A stretch of DNA of 13,739 nucleotides from positions 1 through 13,739 of the forward strand of contig CAKROP010000027.1 of the NCBI GenBank assembly GCA_934373375.1. Direction: 5' to 3'. Origin of the DNA: an uncultured Anaerosacchariphilus sp. Its GTDB lineage: Bacteria > Bacillota > Clostridia > Lachnospirales > Lachnospiraceae. Shown piece after piece: positions 1 through 7,515 of the stretch. A model generated the notes under the pieces. That model saw only the letters and a list, made by a program, of their open reading frames with translations. It ran no database searches and was not told where the DNA came from. The first letter of the stretch is position 1. Every line of letters starts with the position of its first letter. A program made the translations under genes and the position numbers.

Positions 1-571
1 CTGTATTTCCCAGAATCTGGATCGCCCGATGGGACGCGTCGAACTCCACCGGCAGGGTCACCAGCTGGAACAGTACGCCCAGGGAGAACAGCAGAATTCC
101 CAGATTAACAAGAAATGAGCTGCTTCCGAAAATCAGTCCGATGATGATAATCGGCCAGGCCGCCTGGGTTCCGAAATTTGCCACCGGCACCAACGCATTG
201 CGGAAGCGAAGGGGAAAATAATCCTTATCGTCCTGCACCGCATGGCCGCACTCGTGGGCCGCTACGCCGAGAGCCGCTACGGAAGTGGAATTATACACCA
301 CATCAGACAGACGTAATACCCGGTTCTTCGGATCGTAATGATCGGTCAGTTCGCCGCTGACATGCTCGATACGCACATCATAAATGCCATTGGCCCGCAG
401 AATCTGGTCTGCCACCTGCGCTCCGGTCAGACCGGACATACTGCGTACCCGGCTGTATTTGGAATAGGTGGTTTTCACCTTGGCCGAAGCCCACAGGGAA
501 ATCACCACGCCAATCAGTACTAAAATATAAGTGGGATCAAAATAATAACCATAGCCATATCCATAAGGCAT
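1..571 (-). CDS. YugP-like neutral zinc metallopeptidase, membrane-associated (3' end cut by window)
   Basis: This is the start of a membrane zinc peptidase; 190 residues are visible and the C-terminus lies beyond position 1. The translation begins MPYGYGYGYYFDP, followed by a hydrophobic helix (about residues 14-30). The zinc-binding motif HECGH is at residues 106-110, then two hydrophobic segments (about 139-150 and 153-173) and a PVEFDASHRA stretch that probably supplies the third zinc ligand. This matches the YugP / Zn_peptidase_2 family, usually about 225-230 residues, so roughly 35-40 are missing. The start ATG at 571 has AAAGGAG 8 bases upstream. It is the last visible gene of the murE-priA-def-fmt operon, 70 bases after fmt. 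The substrate is unknown. The family call is firm; the role is not. Confidence 0.88.
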   Translation of the reverse strand, partial: MPYGYGYGYYFDPTYILVLIGVVISLWASAKVKTTYSKYSRVRSMSGLTGAQVADQILRANGIYDVRIEHVSGELTDHYDPKNRVLRLSDVVYNSTSVAALGVAAHECGHAVQDDKDYFPLRFRNALVPVANFGTQAAWPIIIIGLIFGSSSFLVNLGILLFSLGVLFQLVTLPVEFDASHRAIQILGNT

Positions 572-593
572 ACTGTAACACTCCTTTCACTTA

Positions 594-613
594 TCTGCCC
601 TTGCCGGGGCAGA
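594..613 (-). other. Short perfect hairpin between fmt and the metallopeptidase gene
   Basis: TCTGCCC (594-600) and GGGCAGA (607-613) form a perfect 7-bp stem with a 6-base loop in the fmt-metallopeptidase gap. In the minus-strand transcript no U-run follows, so it does not look like a terminator. It could be an mRNA processing or stability element. The structure is seen; the function is unknown. Confidence 0.4.
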
Positions 614-641
614 CCGGAATCCCAGTAAGGGGTTTCTTTAC

Positions 642-1574
642 CTAACCAAGCCTTGTGCCCGGCTCCAGGTGATACCCCCGCAAGAAGGCTCCCGTATCCA
701 TCCGTTTCTTACCCTGAAGCTGAAGCTCTGTAATCTCCAGTGCTCCTTCGCCGCAGGCCACACAGACAGTCTCTTTCGTCACTCTTATGATCTCCCCACA
801 GGCAGCATTTTCAACCGCTCTCTCACAGACCCGCGCAGACCAGATTTTCAGGGTCTTGTCTCCAAGCTTTGTATAGGCGCTGGGCCACGGATTCAAGCCC
901 CGGATCAGCCGTTCCAGCTTCTCCGCGCTCTCATTCCAATTCAGATTACCCATGTCCTTGGTCAGCATCCGCGCGTATTCCGTCGGGCTCTCGCCCTGCT
1001 TCTCCGGCTTTAATTCACCCTTTGGCAGCTTCTCCAGCGCTTCCGCGCAGAGATTCGCGCCAAGTGTACTCAAACGGTCAAAAAGGCTGCCGCCCGTCTC
1101 GTCCGCCGCAAGCTCCAGACTTCCCTTCAGAAGCATATCGCCGGTATCCAGTCCCTCGTCCATCTGCATGATGGTTACGCCGCTCTCCTTCTCGCCGTCG
1201 ATAACCGCCCACTGAATCGGGGCCGCGCCCCGGTATTTGGGAAGCAGGGAAGCATGGACGTTGATACAGCCGTACTGCTTCATCTCCAGAATGGCCTTCG
1301 GGATAATCTGACCAAAGGCGATGACTACGATCACATCAGCCTCCGTCTCACGAAGCTTCTCGATCACTTCCGGATCCCGCACCTTCTTCGGCTGATAGAC
1401 CGGCAGGCTGTGCTTCAGGGCCGCCTCTTTCACCGGCGTGGGCTGCAGCTCATGGCCGCGTCCCTTTGGTTTATCCGGCTGAGATACCACCAGGGTAATC
1501 TCATGTCCCGCCGCAATCAGCGCTTCCAGTGTCCCCACGGAAAAATCCGGGGTTCCCATAAAAATGATTTTCAT
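642..1574 (-). CDS. fmt: Methionyl-tRNA formyltransferase
   Basis: This enzyme formylates the amino group of Met on initiator tRNA using 10-formyl-tetrahydrofolate, giving fMet-tRNA for translation initiation. At 310 residues it has the usual family length. It begins with the nucleotide-fold motif MKIIFMGTPDF. The catalytic core INVHASLLPKYRGAAPIQ contains N105 and H107, and GLDTGD contains D143, matching the Asn-His-Asp triad of the family. The C-terminal domain (about 205-310) is the tRNA-binding OB-like part, with LIRGLNPWPSAY. The gene lies 6 bases after the def stop; its ribosome binding site (GAGGAG) is inside the last def codons, so translation is probably coupled. def and fmt act at opposite ends of the formyl-methionine cycle and are classically adjacent. 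Confidence 0.97.
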   Translation of the reverse strand: MKIIFMGTPDFSVGTLEALIAAGHEITLVVSQPDKPKGRGHELQPTPVKEAALKHSLPVYQPKKVRDPEVIEKLRETEADVIVVIAFGQIIPKAILEMKQYGCINVHASLLPKYRGAAPIQWAVIDGEKESGVTIMQMDEGLDTGDMLLKGSLELAADETGGSLFDRLSTLGANLCAEALEKLPKGELKPEKQGESPTEYARMLTKDMGNLNWNESAEKLERLIRGLNPWPSAYTKLGDKTLKIWSARVCERAVENAACGEIIRVTKETVCVACGEGALEITELQLQGKKRMDTGAFLRGYHLEPGTRLG

Positions 1575-1580
1575 ACGTAT

Positions 1581-2060
1581 TTACTCCTCGTCCTCATCGC
1601 CGGTCTCTACATCGTAGAGATCGCCTTCCACCAGATCCACATACAGCTTACCGTCCAGGTGATCCAGCTCATGACAGATGGCACGTGCCAGCAGTCCTTC
1701 GGCCTCCACCTCATAGCGCTCCATATTCTCATTGTAGGCTTCCGCTTTTACATAATTCGGACGACGTACCATACCGGCCTTACCCGGTACGCTTAAGCAC
1801 CCCTCGCTGCCCTCCTGCTCGCCCGCAGTCTCCAGAATACGCGGATTGATCATGGTATAGGGCGTTCCGTCCGTGTCGATCACCACGATTCTCTTTAAGA
1901 TACCAACCTGCGGAGCAGCCAGGCCCACGCCCATAGCTTCGTACATGGTATCGTACATGTCATCGATGAGCTCCTGAATCTTCGGAGTCATCTCCTTGAC
2001 CTCGCGGCAGTTTTTGCGGAGAATGTCGTCTCCCAGCTCTCTGATATTTCTGATTGCCAT
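1581..2060 (-). CDS. def: Peptide deformylase
   Basis: This enzyme removes the N-formyl group from nascent proteins in the cytoplasm, using a metal ion (usually Fe2+). All three family motifs are present in the 159-residue protein: GVGLAAPQVG (44-53), EGCLS with the metal ligand Cys88 (86-90), and HELDH with His130, Glu131 and His134 (130-134). The length fits the shorter class of deformylases. The last ten residues are strongly acidic (VETGDEDEE). The start ATG follows AAGGAAGG with an A-rich spacer. It sits between priA and fmt in one operon, 91 bases after priA, and its stop region carries the fmt ribosome binding site. Confidence 0.97.
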   Translation of the reverse strand: MAIRNIRELGDDILRKNCREVKEMTPKIQELIDDMYDTMYEAMGVGLAAPQVGILKRIVVIDTDGTPYTMINPRILETAGEQEGSEGCLSVPGKAGMVRRPNYVKAEAYNENMERYEVEAEGLLARAICHELDHLDGKLYVDLVEGDLYDVETGDEDEE

Positions 2061-2099
2061 TTTTTGTTTCCTTCCTTTCTCTCCCGTTACCGTTCACTT

Positions 2100-2140
2100 T
2101 GTTCACAGTAACACGCTTCGCGGGACAGTCTCTGTGAACA
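2100..2140 (-). other. Inverted repeat in the priA-def intergenic gap
   Basis: TGTTCACAG (2100-2108) and CTGTGAACA (2132-2140) are perfect 9-base inverted arms around a 23-base interior. They lie in the 91-base gap between the priA stop and the def start. In the operon mRNA this would form a stem in the def leader, about 40 bases before the def ATG. No U-run follows it, so it is unlikely to be a terminator. It may be an mRNA processing or stability stem. Only the structure is directly supported. Confidence 0.45.
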
Positions 2141-2151
2141 GCAGCTTCCCC

Positions 2152-4392
2152 TTAAAAGGGATTTACGGGATCCATATCAAACTGTATATTGAAGGTGGAA
2201 AGCTGCTTCTCCTTCGGAAGCACTGCTTCCAGCCATCCCTTCCATTCTGTCAAATAATTCATTTCCGTGCATTTCAGATACAGCACCTTGCGATAGACGT
2301 CCTTCAGTTTGGACAGACCTGCGTCTGAAGGACCGATAAGAGCGATTTCCCGCCGGGTATGGGACATAGCCAGTGCTTTCAGCCGCACCGCGCCCCGGTT
2401 CAGGGCTTCCTTGTCCTCTGACATGAGGTAAAGCGCCATCAGATGAGCCGCCGGGGGATAGTTCATCATCCGCCGGAATGCCATTTCCTTTTCAAAAAAC
2501 GCTTTGTAATCCTGGTCTGCCGCCGTCTCAATGCTGTAGTGCTCGGGACTGTAGGTCTGAATTACTGCCGTTCCGGGCGTAGTGCCTCTGCCTGCCCGTC
2601 CCGCCGCCTGCACCAGCAGCTGAAAGGTGCGCTCCGCCGCCCGGTAGTCGCCTGCGTACAGCGACAGATCCGCCGCCAGCGCACCCACCAGGGTTACTCC
2701 CGGAAAATCGTGTCCCTTCACAATCATCTGGGTACCTACCAGAATATCGGCCTGCTTCTTTGAAAATGCTTCCAGAATCCGCTCATGTCCGCCTTTCTGT
2801 CTCGTGGTATCGAAATCCATCCGCAGAATCCGCGCTCCCGGAAATGTCTTCGCGGCAGCCTCCGCCACCTGCTGGGTGCCTGCCCGGAAAGCCCCGATGT
2901 AGGCCGATCCGCAGGAAGGACATTTCTTCGGCTGGACTGTCTGATATCCGCAGTAATGACAAACCATCCTGCCCCCATGGTGCAGGGATAAAGACACATC
3001 GCAATGTGGACATTTTATCACATGTCCGCAGGCTCTGCAAGAAACAAAGCCCGCATAGCCCCGCCGGTTCAGGAAAAGCATGATCTGCTCGCCCTTTCGC
3101 AGCCGGTCTTCCATAAGCTCCTTTAACCGGGCGCTGAAGATGGAGCGGTTTCCCATTCGAAGCTCTTCCCGGAGATCCACCACCTCGGTCTCGGGCATGG
3201 CACGGTTTTCCACCCGGAGCGGCAATTCATAAAGCTGGTAAAGGCCCTCTTTTGTACGCTCATAGGAATCTACCGATGGGGTCGCCGAGCCTAACACCAC
3301 AAAGGCTCCGCACATGCGGGCACGCTCGATAGCCGCCTCCCTGGCGTGGTAGCGGGGGGCATTTTCACTCTTGTAGCTGCCCTCATGTTCCTCGTCGATG
3401 ACGATGACGCCCAGCCTGGGAAATGGTGTAAACAGGGCGGAACGGGGACCTATCATGACTTTCACCTCGCCCCGTCTGGCCCGCTCGAACTGGTCGTAAC
3501 GCTCCCCGGCAGACAGCTTCGAATGGATAATCGACACCTGGTCGCCGAAGCGCCGGTAAAATCGCAGCACCGTCTGAAAGGTCAGCGCAATCTCGGGAAT
3601 CAGCACGATGGCCTCTTTTCCCTGCTCCAGCACCGCCGCAATCAGCTCCATATAGACCTCTGTTTTTCCGCTGCCGGTGACACCGTGAATCAGAGAAGGG
3701 CGCAGGTCGCCTGCTGCCGCGCGCGCCGCCACATCCTCCACAATGGCCTGCTGGGCCGGGTAGAGGGCGAAGGGATGTGCCTGTACCTCAGATGGGCGGA
3801 TAGGGTTACGGAAAATGGTGTCGGCTTCGATGCGGATGAGGCCAAGCTCCATCAGCTTCCGCGCGGTGGCGGCGGTCAGGCCGAGCTCCTTCTGGGCTGC
3901 GGCGTAATCCAGACCGGACTGTTCACTCTGCTGCTCCAGCAGGGCTTTCAGAACACGCGCTCGGGCGGTCTGGTGCTTTCGCTCCATTTCCGCAAGGACC
4001 GCCTCCGCCTCTTCCTTCGTCACCGCCAGCCATACTTTTCTGGAAATTTTTTCCTGTACGCTCTTTTTCACCGGAAGCACTGTTTTCAATGCCTGATTCA
4101 TGGTGGAGCCGTAGGTGCGGCGCATCCAGGCCGCCAGAGCGATGAGCTGGCCCTCCAGCCGGATGCCCTTTTCCGCCAGTCCCAGGATGGGCTTCAATTT
4201 CTTCTCATCCCATTCACAGGTATCCGTCAGCTCCAGCACGTAACCGGTCAGGGTCCGCCCCCCGTTTCCGAAGGGGATCCGGACCTGCATACCTTCCTTC
4301 AGGATACCCTGCAGCTCTTCGGGAATCCGGTACTGGAAGGTCCGGTCCAGCTTTTCCAGGGAAATATCTACAATGATATTGGCAAATTTCAC
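2152..4392 (-). CDS. priA: Primosomal protein N' (replication restart helicase PriA)
   Basis: PriA is a 3'-5' DNA helicase that recognises stalled or recombined forks and reloads the replication machinery. The 746-residue protein has the family layout. An N-terminal DNA-binding region (about 1-105) and a winged-helix region come first. The helicase follows, with Walker A GVTGSGKTE (237-245), DEEH (333-336) and GSATPS (368-373). A zinc-binding insert has four CxxC pairs (C452/C455, C461/C464, C478/C481, C491/C494), and the late helicase motifs are GTQMIVKGHD (553-562) and QAAGRAGRG (595-603). The start is GTG at 4392; its bases overlap the murE stop as GTGA, with GGAGGAG 11 bases upstream. This indicates coupled translation in the operon. 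All catalytic and zinc residues appear intact. Confidence 0.97.
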   Translation of the reverse strand: MKFANIIVDISLEKLDRTFQYRIPEELQGILKEGMQVRIPFGNGGRTLTGYVLELTDTCEWDEKKLKPILGLAEKGIRLEGQLIALAAWMRRTYGSTMNQALKTVLPVKKSVQEKISRKVWLAVTKEEAEAVLAEMERKHQTARARVLKALLEQQSEQSGLDYAAAQKELGLTAATARKLMELGLIRIEADTIFRNPIRPSEVQAHPFALYPAQQAIVEDVAARAAAGDLRPSLIHGVTGSGKTEVYMELIAAVLEQGKEAIVLIPEIALTFQTVLRFYRRFGDQVSIIHSKLSAGERYDQFERARRGEVKVMIGPRSALFTPFPRLGVIVIDEEHEGSYKSENAPRYHAREAAIERARMCGAFVVLGSATPSVDSYERTKEGLYQLYELPLRVENRAMPETEVVDLREELRMGNRSIFSARLKELMEDRLRKGEQIMLFLNRRGYAGFVSCRACGHVIKCPHCDVSLSLHHGGRMVCHYCGYQTVQPKKCPSCGSAYIGAFRAGTQQVAEAAAKTFPGARILRMDFDTTRQKGGHERILEAFSKKQADILVGTQMIVKGHDFPGVTLVGALAADLSLYAGDYRAAERTFQLLVQAAGRAGRGTTPGTAVIQTYSPEHYSIETAADQDYKAFFEKEMAFRRMMNYPPAAHLMALYLMSEDKEALNRGAVRLKALAMSHTRREIALIGPSDAGLSKLKDVYRKVLYLKCTEMNYLTEWKGWLEAVLPKEKQLSTFNIQFDMDPVNPF

Positions 4393-5858
4393 TTTCTACC
4401 TAACTCCTCCAGAACCTCCGCGATAAGCACCCGCTCATCCATGGGATGCTTGACTCCGCAGATTTCCTGATAGTCCTCGTGGCCCTTCCCGGCCAGGACG
4501 ATGACGTCGCCGGGCCGGCCGTTCTCAATCACGTAGCGGATGGCTTCTTTCCGGTCAATGATTTCCACATATTTTCCACTGGTCTTGGCAATACCGGTCT
4601 TGATATCGTCGATGATGGCCTGGGGTTCCTCGAAGCGGGGATTATCGGAGGTGATGACGGTCAGATCCGCCAGATTGCCGGACACCTCTCCCATCTCATA
4701 GCGGCGCAGCTTGGAGCGGTTGCCGCCGCAGCCGAACAGGCAGACCAGACGCTTCGGATTGTATTCCTTTAAGGTGGTCAGCAGACTTTCCAGGCTCATG
4801 GCGTTGTGGGCATAGTCGATCATCAGGGTAAAGTCGTCGGAGACCTTCACCTTCTCGATACGTCCCTTGGTCTGTACCACTTCCAGGGCTGCCAGCATAT
4901 CTTCCTTCGGAATGTCAAAATGGCGGCAGACCGCGATGGCTACCAGGGAATTGTATACACTGAAGCGGCCCGGCATATCGATTTCCACATCGAAATTCAG
5001 AAGACCTGATACGTGATAGTCTACGCCCAAAAAGCCCGGACGATTCACCAGCTTCAAATCGGATGCCCGAAGATCCGCCTTTTCGGAAAAGCCATAGGTT
5101 TCCACCTTGCAGGTGTGACCCTTCAGAATATCGCTGCAGTGCTCGTCATCCGCATTTACGATACCGATATCGCACTGGCGGAACAGGCGGCTCTTGCACT
5201 CCATGTATTCCTCAAAGCTGGCATGCTCATTTTCCCCGATGTGGTCGGGAGCCAGATTCGTAAAGATGCCGATGTCGAACCGGATGCCTGCGGTGCGGTG
5301 CAGCTTCAGGCCCTGGGAAGAAACCTCCATCACGACCACCTTGCAGCCTGCCTCCACCATCTGTGCGAAATATTCCTGCACCTCGTAGGATTCCGGCGTG
5401 GTGTTGTGGGCCGGGATGTGCTTGTCGCCGATGATGACCTCGATGGTTCCGATGAGACCGGTGCTTATCCCAGCGTGCTCCAGGATGGAACGGATCATGA
5501 AGGTGGTGGTAGTCTTGCCCTTGGTGCCGGTGATGCCGATGACCTTCAGCTTCTTCGCCGGATATCCGAAGTAGGCCGCGGAAATCAGGGCCAGAGCGTA
5601 GCGGGTGTCCTCCACCAGCACTACGGCTGTGCCTGCCGGTACGTCCACCGGATGTTCAGCCACGATAACCACCGCGCCGTTTTTCGCCGCCTCACCTGCC
5701 ACATCATGACTATCGAAGGTGGCGCCCTTGATGCAGACGAACATGCACTCCTTCTTTACTTTCCTGGTATTGTATACAAGTTCGCTGACGTTGACGTCGA
5801 TGCTGCCGCTCAGGACTTCGTATTTCAGATCTTTCAGTAATTCGCGTGCTGCTCTCAT
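4389..5858 (-). CDS. murE: UDP-N-acetylmuramoyl-tripeptide synthetase, meso-DAP type
   Basis: MurE adds the third amino acid to the UDP-MurNAc-L-Ala-D-Glu peptidoglycan precursor in the cytoplasm, using ATP. Numbering from the chosen start (489 residues), the Mur ligase P-loop is GITGTKGKTTT (108-118). The carbamylated lysine is probably K222 in MECKSRLF. YAHN (349-352), DNPR (405-408) and LAGKGHEDYQ follow. DNPR is the signature of meso-diaminopimelate-specific enzymes, so the cell wall should be of the DAP type. I chose ATG 5858 because AAGGAGG sits 6 bases upstream; an in-frame ATG at 5894 would add 12 residues without a ribosome site and would put the first of two dyads inside the gene. 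It heads the murE-priA-def-fmt operon. Confidence 0.95.
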   Translation of the reverse strand: MRAARELLKDLKYEVLSGSIDVNVSELVYNTRKVKKECMFVCIKGATFDSHDVAGEAAKNGAVVIVAEHPVDVPAGTAVVLVEDTRYALALISAAYFGYPAKKLKVIGITGTKGKTTTTFMIRSILEHAGISTGLIGTIEVIIGDKHIPAHNTTPESYEVQEYFAQMVEAGCKVVVMEVSSQGLKLHRTAGIRFDIGIFTNLAPDHIGENEHASFEEYMECKSRLFRQCDIGIVNADDEHCSDILKGHTCKVETYGFSEKADLRASDLKLVNRPGFLGVDYHVSGLLNFDVEIDMPGRFSVYNSLVAIAVCRHFDIPKEDMLAALEVVQTKGRIEKVKVSDDFTLMIDYAHNAMSLESLLTTLKEYNPKRLVCLFGCGGNRSKLRRYEMGEVSGNLADLTVITSDNPRFEEPQAIIDDIKTGIAKTSGKYVEIIDRKEAIRYVIENGRPGDVIVLAGKGHEDYQEICGVKHPMDERVLIAEVLEELGRK

Positions 5859-5885
5859 ATGCTGCCTCCTTATACTAAAACCATT

Positions 5886-5960
5886 CAAAATCATTTATGC
5901 CAATGATTTTGTTTCATTTTCTATTCAAACCTTTTAAAATTATTTGTGCCAATGATTTTA
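5886..5960. promoter_or_regulatory. Two tandem AT-rich dyads upstream of murE
   Basis: Two near-identical inverted repeats lie between the epimerase stop and the murE start. The first (5886-5911) is CAAAATCATT, loop TATGCC, AATGATTTTG, a perfect 10-bp stem. The second (5935-5960) is TAAAATTATT, loop TGTGCC, AATGATTTTA, with one imperfect pair. The dyads repeat with a period of 49 bases. They are AT-rich and lack U-runs, so they look more like a repeated regulator binding site than terminators. The position, 28 bases before the murE ATG at the nearest edge, suggests control of the operon. No convincing sigma-A promoter could be placed here. Confidence 0.55.
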
Positions 5961-6015
5961 TTTTTAACTTCTATATTTTATGGTTCTGATAATAATCTCA
6001 ATTCTAATAGATGCG

Positions 6016-6894
6016 TTATTTTTCAACCACGATCTCGTACGCGGTCTGGAAGCTCTTACCCGCCTCCAGGCTCTGCTCGCCATACTTATCCTTCAGCTCG
6101 CCGGTAAAGCCCTTGTTATCGCAGCGGCCCAGCCAGGGCTCCAGGCAGATAAACGGGGCGTTTTTCTGTACCGGGGACCAGATGCCTACGTGCTGTGCGT
6201 CCGGGCAGATGAGGGTAACGCGCTTGGTGCCGTCCGCCTCTTCCAGGCTTACCTTCTTTACCTGACCCTCATCGAAAACCATGGTGTCGGCGTCGAAGGT
6301 ATGCTCACCAACTGTGTATACATGGTCTGTCAGCACCAGCGTCGCCGGATGCTCCGCATCCGCGGTTCCTGTGGGCAGATCAATACCGGTGCAGGATAAT
6401 TTGTCCATACCCTCAAATATCAGACGGCAGCCCATGACGGAATCCACGTTGAAGGCCGGATGGCCGCCGATGGAATAGTACAGGGTCTTGGTATCGGTGT
6501 TTTTCACGGTCCACTCTACGCTGATATGATTCTCCGTAAGTCTGTGGGTTACCAGAAGCTCGAAGTCAAACGGGTAATTTTTCTTCGTATCCCCGGTGGA
6601 TACCAGGCGGTGTGTTACAGCCGTGGCGCTTCGCTCCACGCATTCGAATTCGCTGTCCCGGGCAAAACCGTGGGCGCTCATGGTATATTCATTTCCTTCA
6701 TAATGATAGACTCCGCCGTTCAGCTTGCCCACGAAGGGGAAGAGAATCGGCGCGTGCCGTCCCCAATACTCCGGGTTCGCGTTCCACAGAACCTCCCTCT
6801 CCTTCTTCTTATCATACACGCGGGAAAGCTCAGCCCCCGCGTCATTCACTTCTACTACAAGATATGCATTCTCCAATGTCCGCATTTCTGCCAT
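6016..6894 (-). CDS. Aldose 1-epimerase family protein (LacX-like)
   Basis: The 292-residue protein belongs to the galactose mutarotase-like fold, whose members interconvert alpha and beta anomers of free or phosphorylated sugars. Visible family features are GRHAPILFPFVGKL (45-58), SAHGFARD (73-80) with a probable substrate-binding His75 and Arg79, GGHPAFN (143-149) with the conserved His145, and FICLEPWLGRCD (248-259) with Glu252 as the likely catalytic base. The overall pattern resembles LacX-type epimerases rather than classic GalM. The sugar is not predictable. ATG 6894 has AGGAGG 7 bases upstream, and its own promoter is found about 90 bases further upstream. No sugar-metabolism neighbour is present, so it appears monocistronic. 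Confidence 0.88.
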   Translation of the reverse strand: MAEMRTLENAYLVVEVNDAGAELSRVYDKKKEREVLWNANPEYWGRHAPILFPFVGKLNGGVYHYEGNEYTMSAHGFARDSEFECVERSATAVTHRLVSTGDTKKNYPFDFELLVTHRLTENHISVEWTVKNTDTKTLYYSIGGHPAFNVDSVMGCRLIFEGMDKLSCTGIDLPTGTADAEHPATLVLTDHVYTVGEHTFDADTMVFDEGQVKKVSLEEADGTKRVTLICPDAQHVGIWSPVQKNAPFICLEPWLGRCDNKGFTGELKDKYGEQSLEAGKSFQTAYEIVVEK

Positions 6895-6981
6895 CTCGAT
6901 ACCTCCTGCCCGGCCATGCCGCCGGTTCTTCTTTACCCGCCGCCTCGCTTTGCGGCAGAGTACACTTTTACATCTTGCGCT

Positions 6982-7011
6982 ATTATATCATATCCTGCCT
7001 GCCATTTCCAA
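6982..7011 (-). promoter_or_regulatory. Sigma-A-type promoter of the epimerase gene
   Basis: On the minus strand TTGGAA (7011-7006), an 18-base spacer and TATAAT (6987-6982) form a good promoter. TGA directly before TATAAT gives an extended -10. Transcription would begin near 6975, giving a leader of about 80 bases with GC-rich short inverted repeats before the AGGAGG of the epimerase gene. Confidence 0.7.
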
Positions 7012-7049
7012 TCCTTACGGCGGTTTTTCGTTTCTGTTAAGATTTTCAT

Positions 7050-7070
7050 AAGGAAATCCGTCCTTTTTTT
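7050..7070 (+). terminator. Weak terminator-like hairpin
   Basis: AAGGA (7050-7054), AATCCG loop and TCCTT (7061-7065) are followed by further T residues to 7070. The stem is short and no plus-strand gene ends upstream, so this may be fortuitous. The rest of 7012-7115 shows no gene. Confidence 0.25.
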
Positions 7071-7115
7071 ATCATTCTTTTAGAATCTGGACATACTTTG
7101 AACACATTTCCTGCT

Positions 7116-7202
7116 TATAATAAACGTCAGATAGTTGATTAAGACATCACTATCTCCCCCCTCATAAGAAAAGAAAAGCCGCCCGGCATCCGGGCGGTTT
7201 TT
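7116..7202 (+). ncRNA. Candidate small regulatory RNA with C6 tract and intrinsic terminator
   Basis: TATAAT (7116-7121) is followed by a compact unit with no open reading frame. Bases 7129-7155 form a hairpin: AGATAGT pairs with ACTATCT and GAT with ATC, with one bulged T and loop TAAGAC. Then come six C residues in a row (7156-7161), an A/G-rich single-stranded linker, and a strong intrinsic terminator (7179-7202). The RNA would be about 75 nt if it begins near 7127. A C-rich unpaired tract between a 5' hairpin and a terminator is the plan of several Firmicute small RNAs that pair with ribosome binding sites. No good -35 box is seen upstream of TATAAT. It could instead be an untranslated leader, but hicA has its own promoter downstream of the terminator. 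Confidence 0.45.
7179..7202 (+). terminator. Strong intrinsic terminator
   Basis: CCGCCCGG (7179-7186) pairs perfectly with CCGGGCGG (7190-7197) around the loop CAT, followed by TTTTT. It ends the candidate small RNA and insulates hicAB. Its T-run abuts the hicA -35 box. Confidence 0.9.
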
Positions 7203-7203
7203 C

Positions 7204-7232
7204 TTGCTTTTCAGGAATAAAAGTGCTACTAT
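7204..7232 (+). promoter_or_regulatory. hicAB promoter
   Basis: TTGCTT (7204-7209), a 17-base spacer and TACTAT (7227-7232) form a sigma-A promoter with an extended -10 (TGC before TACTAT). It sits directly after the terminator and 34 bases before the hicA start. Confidence 0.7.
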
Positions 7233-7265
7233 AAGCATATCATAAAGAAAGGGGATACCGCTAAC

Positions 7266-7514
7266 GTGGCAACATTAGAAAAGCTAATGCAGGCTACTTT
7301 AAGCGGAACACAGGACCGAAATATCCGGTTTTCGGACCTGCAGAAAGTACTTACTACATTGGGATTTCAATGTAGAATCAGAGGAGACCATTTTATTTAC
7401 TGGAAAAATGGCATAGACGAAATCATTAACCTTCAGCCCGATGGCAGCAAAGCCAAGCCCTATCAGGTCAGACAGGTTCGTAACCTGATTTTAAAGTATC
7501 ACTTGGAGGTGTGA
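7266..7514 (+). CDS. hicA: HicA-family mRNA interferase toxin
   Basis: HicA toxins are small double-stranded-RNA-binding-fold proteins that cleave mRNA and are neutralised by HicB. The 82-residue product has the family pattern FSDLQKVLTTLGFQCRIRGDHFIYWKNG, in which His42 of GDHF corresponds to the catalytic His. It ends in a KPYQVRQVRNLILKYHL helix, as in the longer HicA subgroup. The start is GTG at 7266 with AAAGGGG 11 bases upstream; no in-frame ATG lies between that site and the GTG. One base separates its stop from hicB, and the hicB ribosome site (GGAGG) lies inside its end, so the pair is translationally coupled. The gene sits on the chromosome side of the tRNA-Gly junction, outside the element proper. 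Confidence 0.87.
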   Translation: MATLEKLMQATLSGTQDRNIRFSDLQKVLTTLGFQCRIRGDHFIYWKNGIDEIINLQPDGSKAKPYQVRQVRNLILKYHLEV

Positions 7515-7515
7515 A

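Noticed and set aside
3346..4470. Plus-strand 374-codon open frame opposite priA
   Set aside because: It is the mirror of the confirmed priA gene (all helicase and zinc motifs on the minus strand), has no recognisable family pattern and no ribosome site.
5013..5840. Plus-strand 275-codon open frame opposite murE
   Set aside because: It mirrors murE, whose ligase motifs are all present on the minus strand; its composition is that of an antisense shadow.
5859..5894. Upstream murE start at 5894
   Set aside because: It has no ribosome site and its reading runs through the first dyad; AAGGAGG precedes ATG 5858.
7098..7126. A standard sigma-A promoter using TTGAAC (7098-7103) with TATAAT
   Set aside because: The spacer would be only 12 bases, so TTGAAC cannot serve as the -35 for this TATAAT; the candidate RNA therefore has only a -10-like box in its support.
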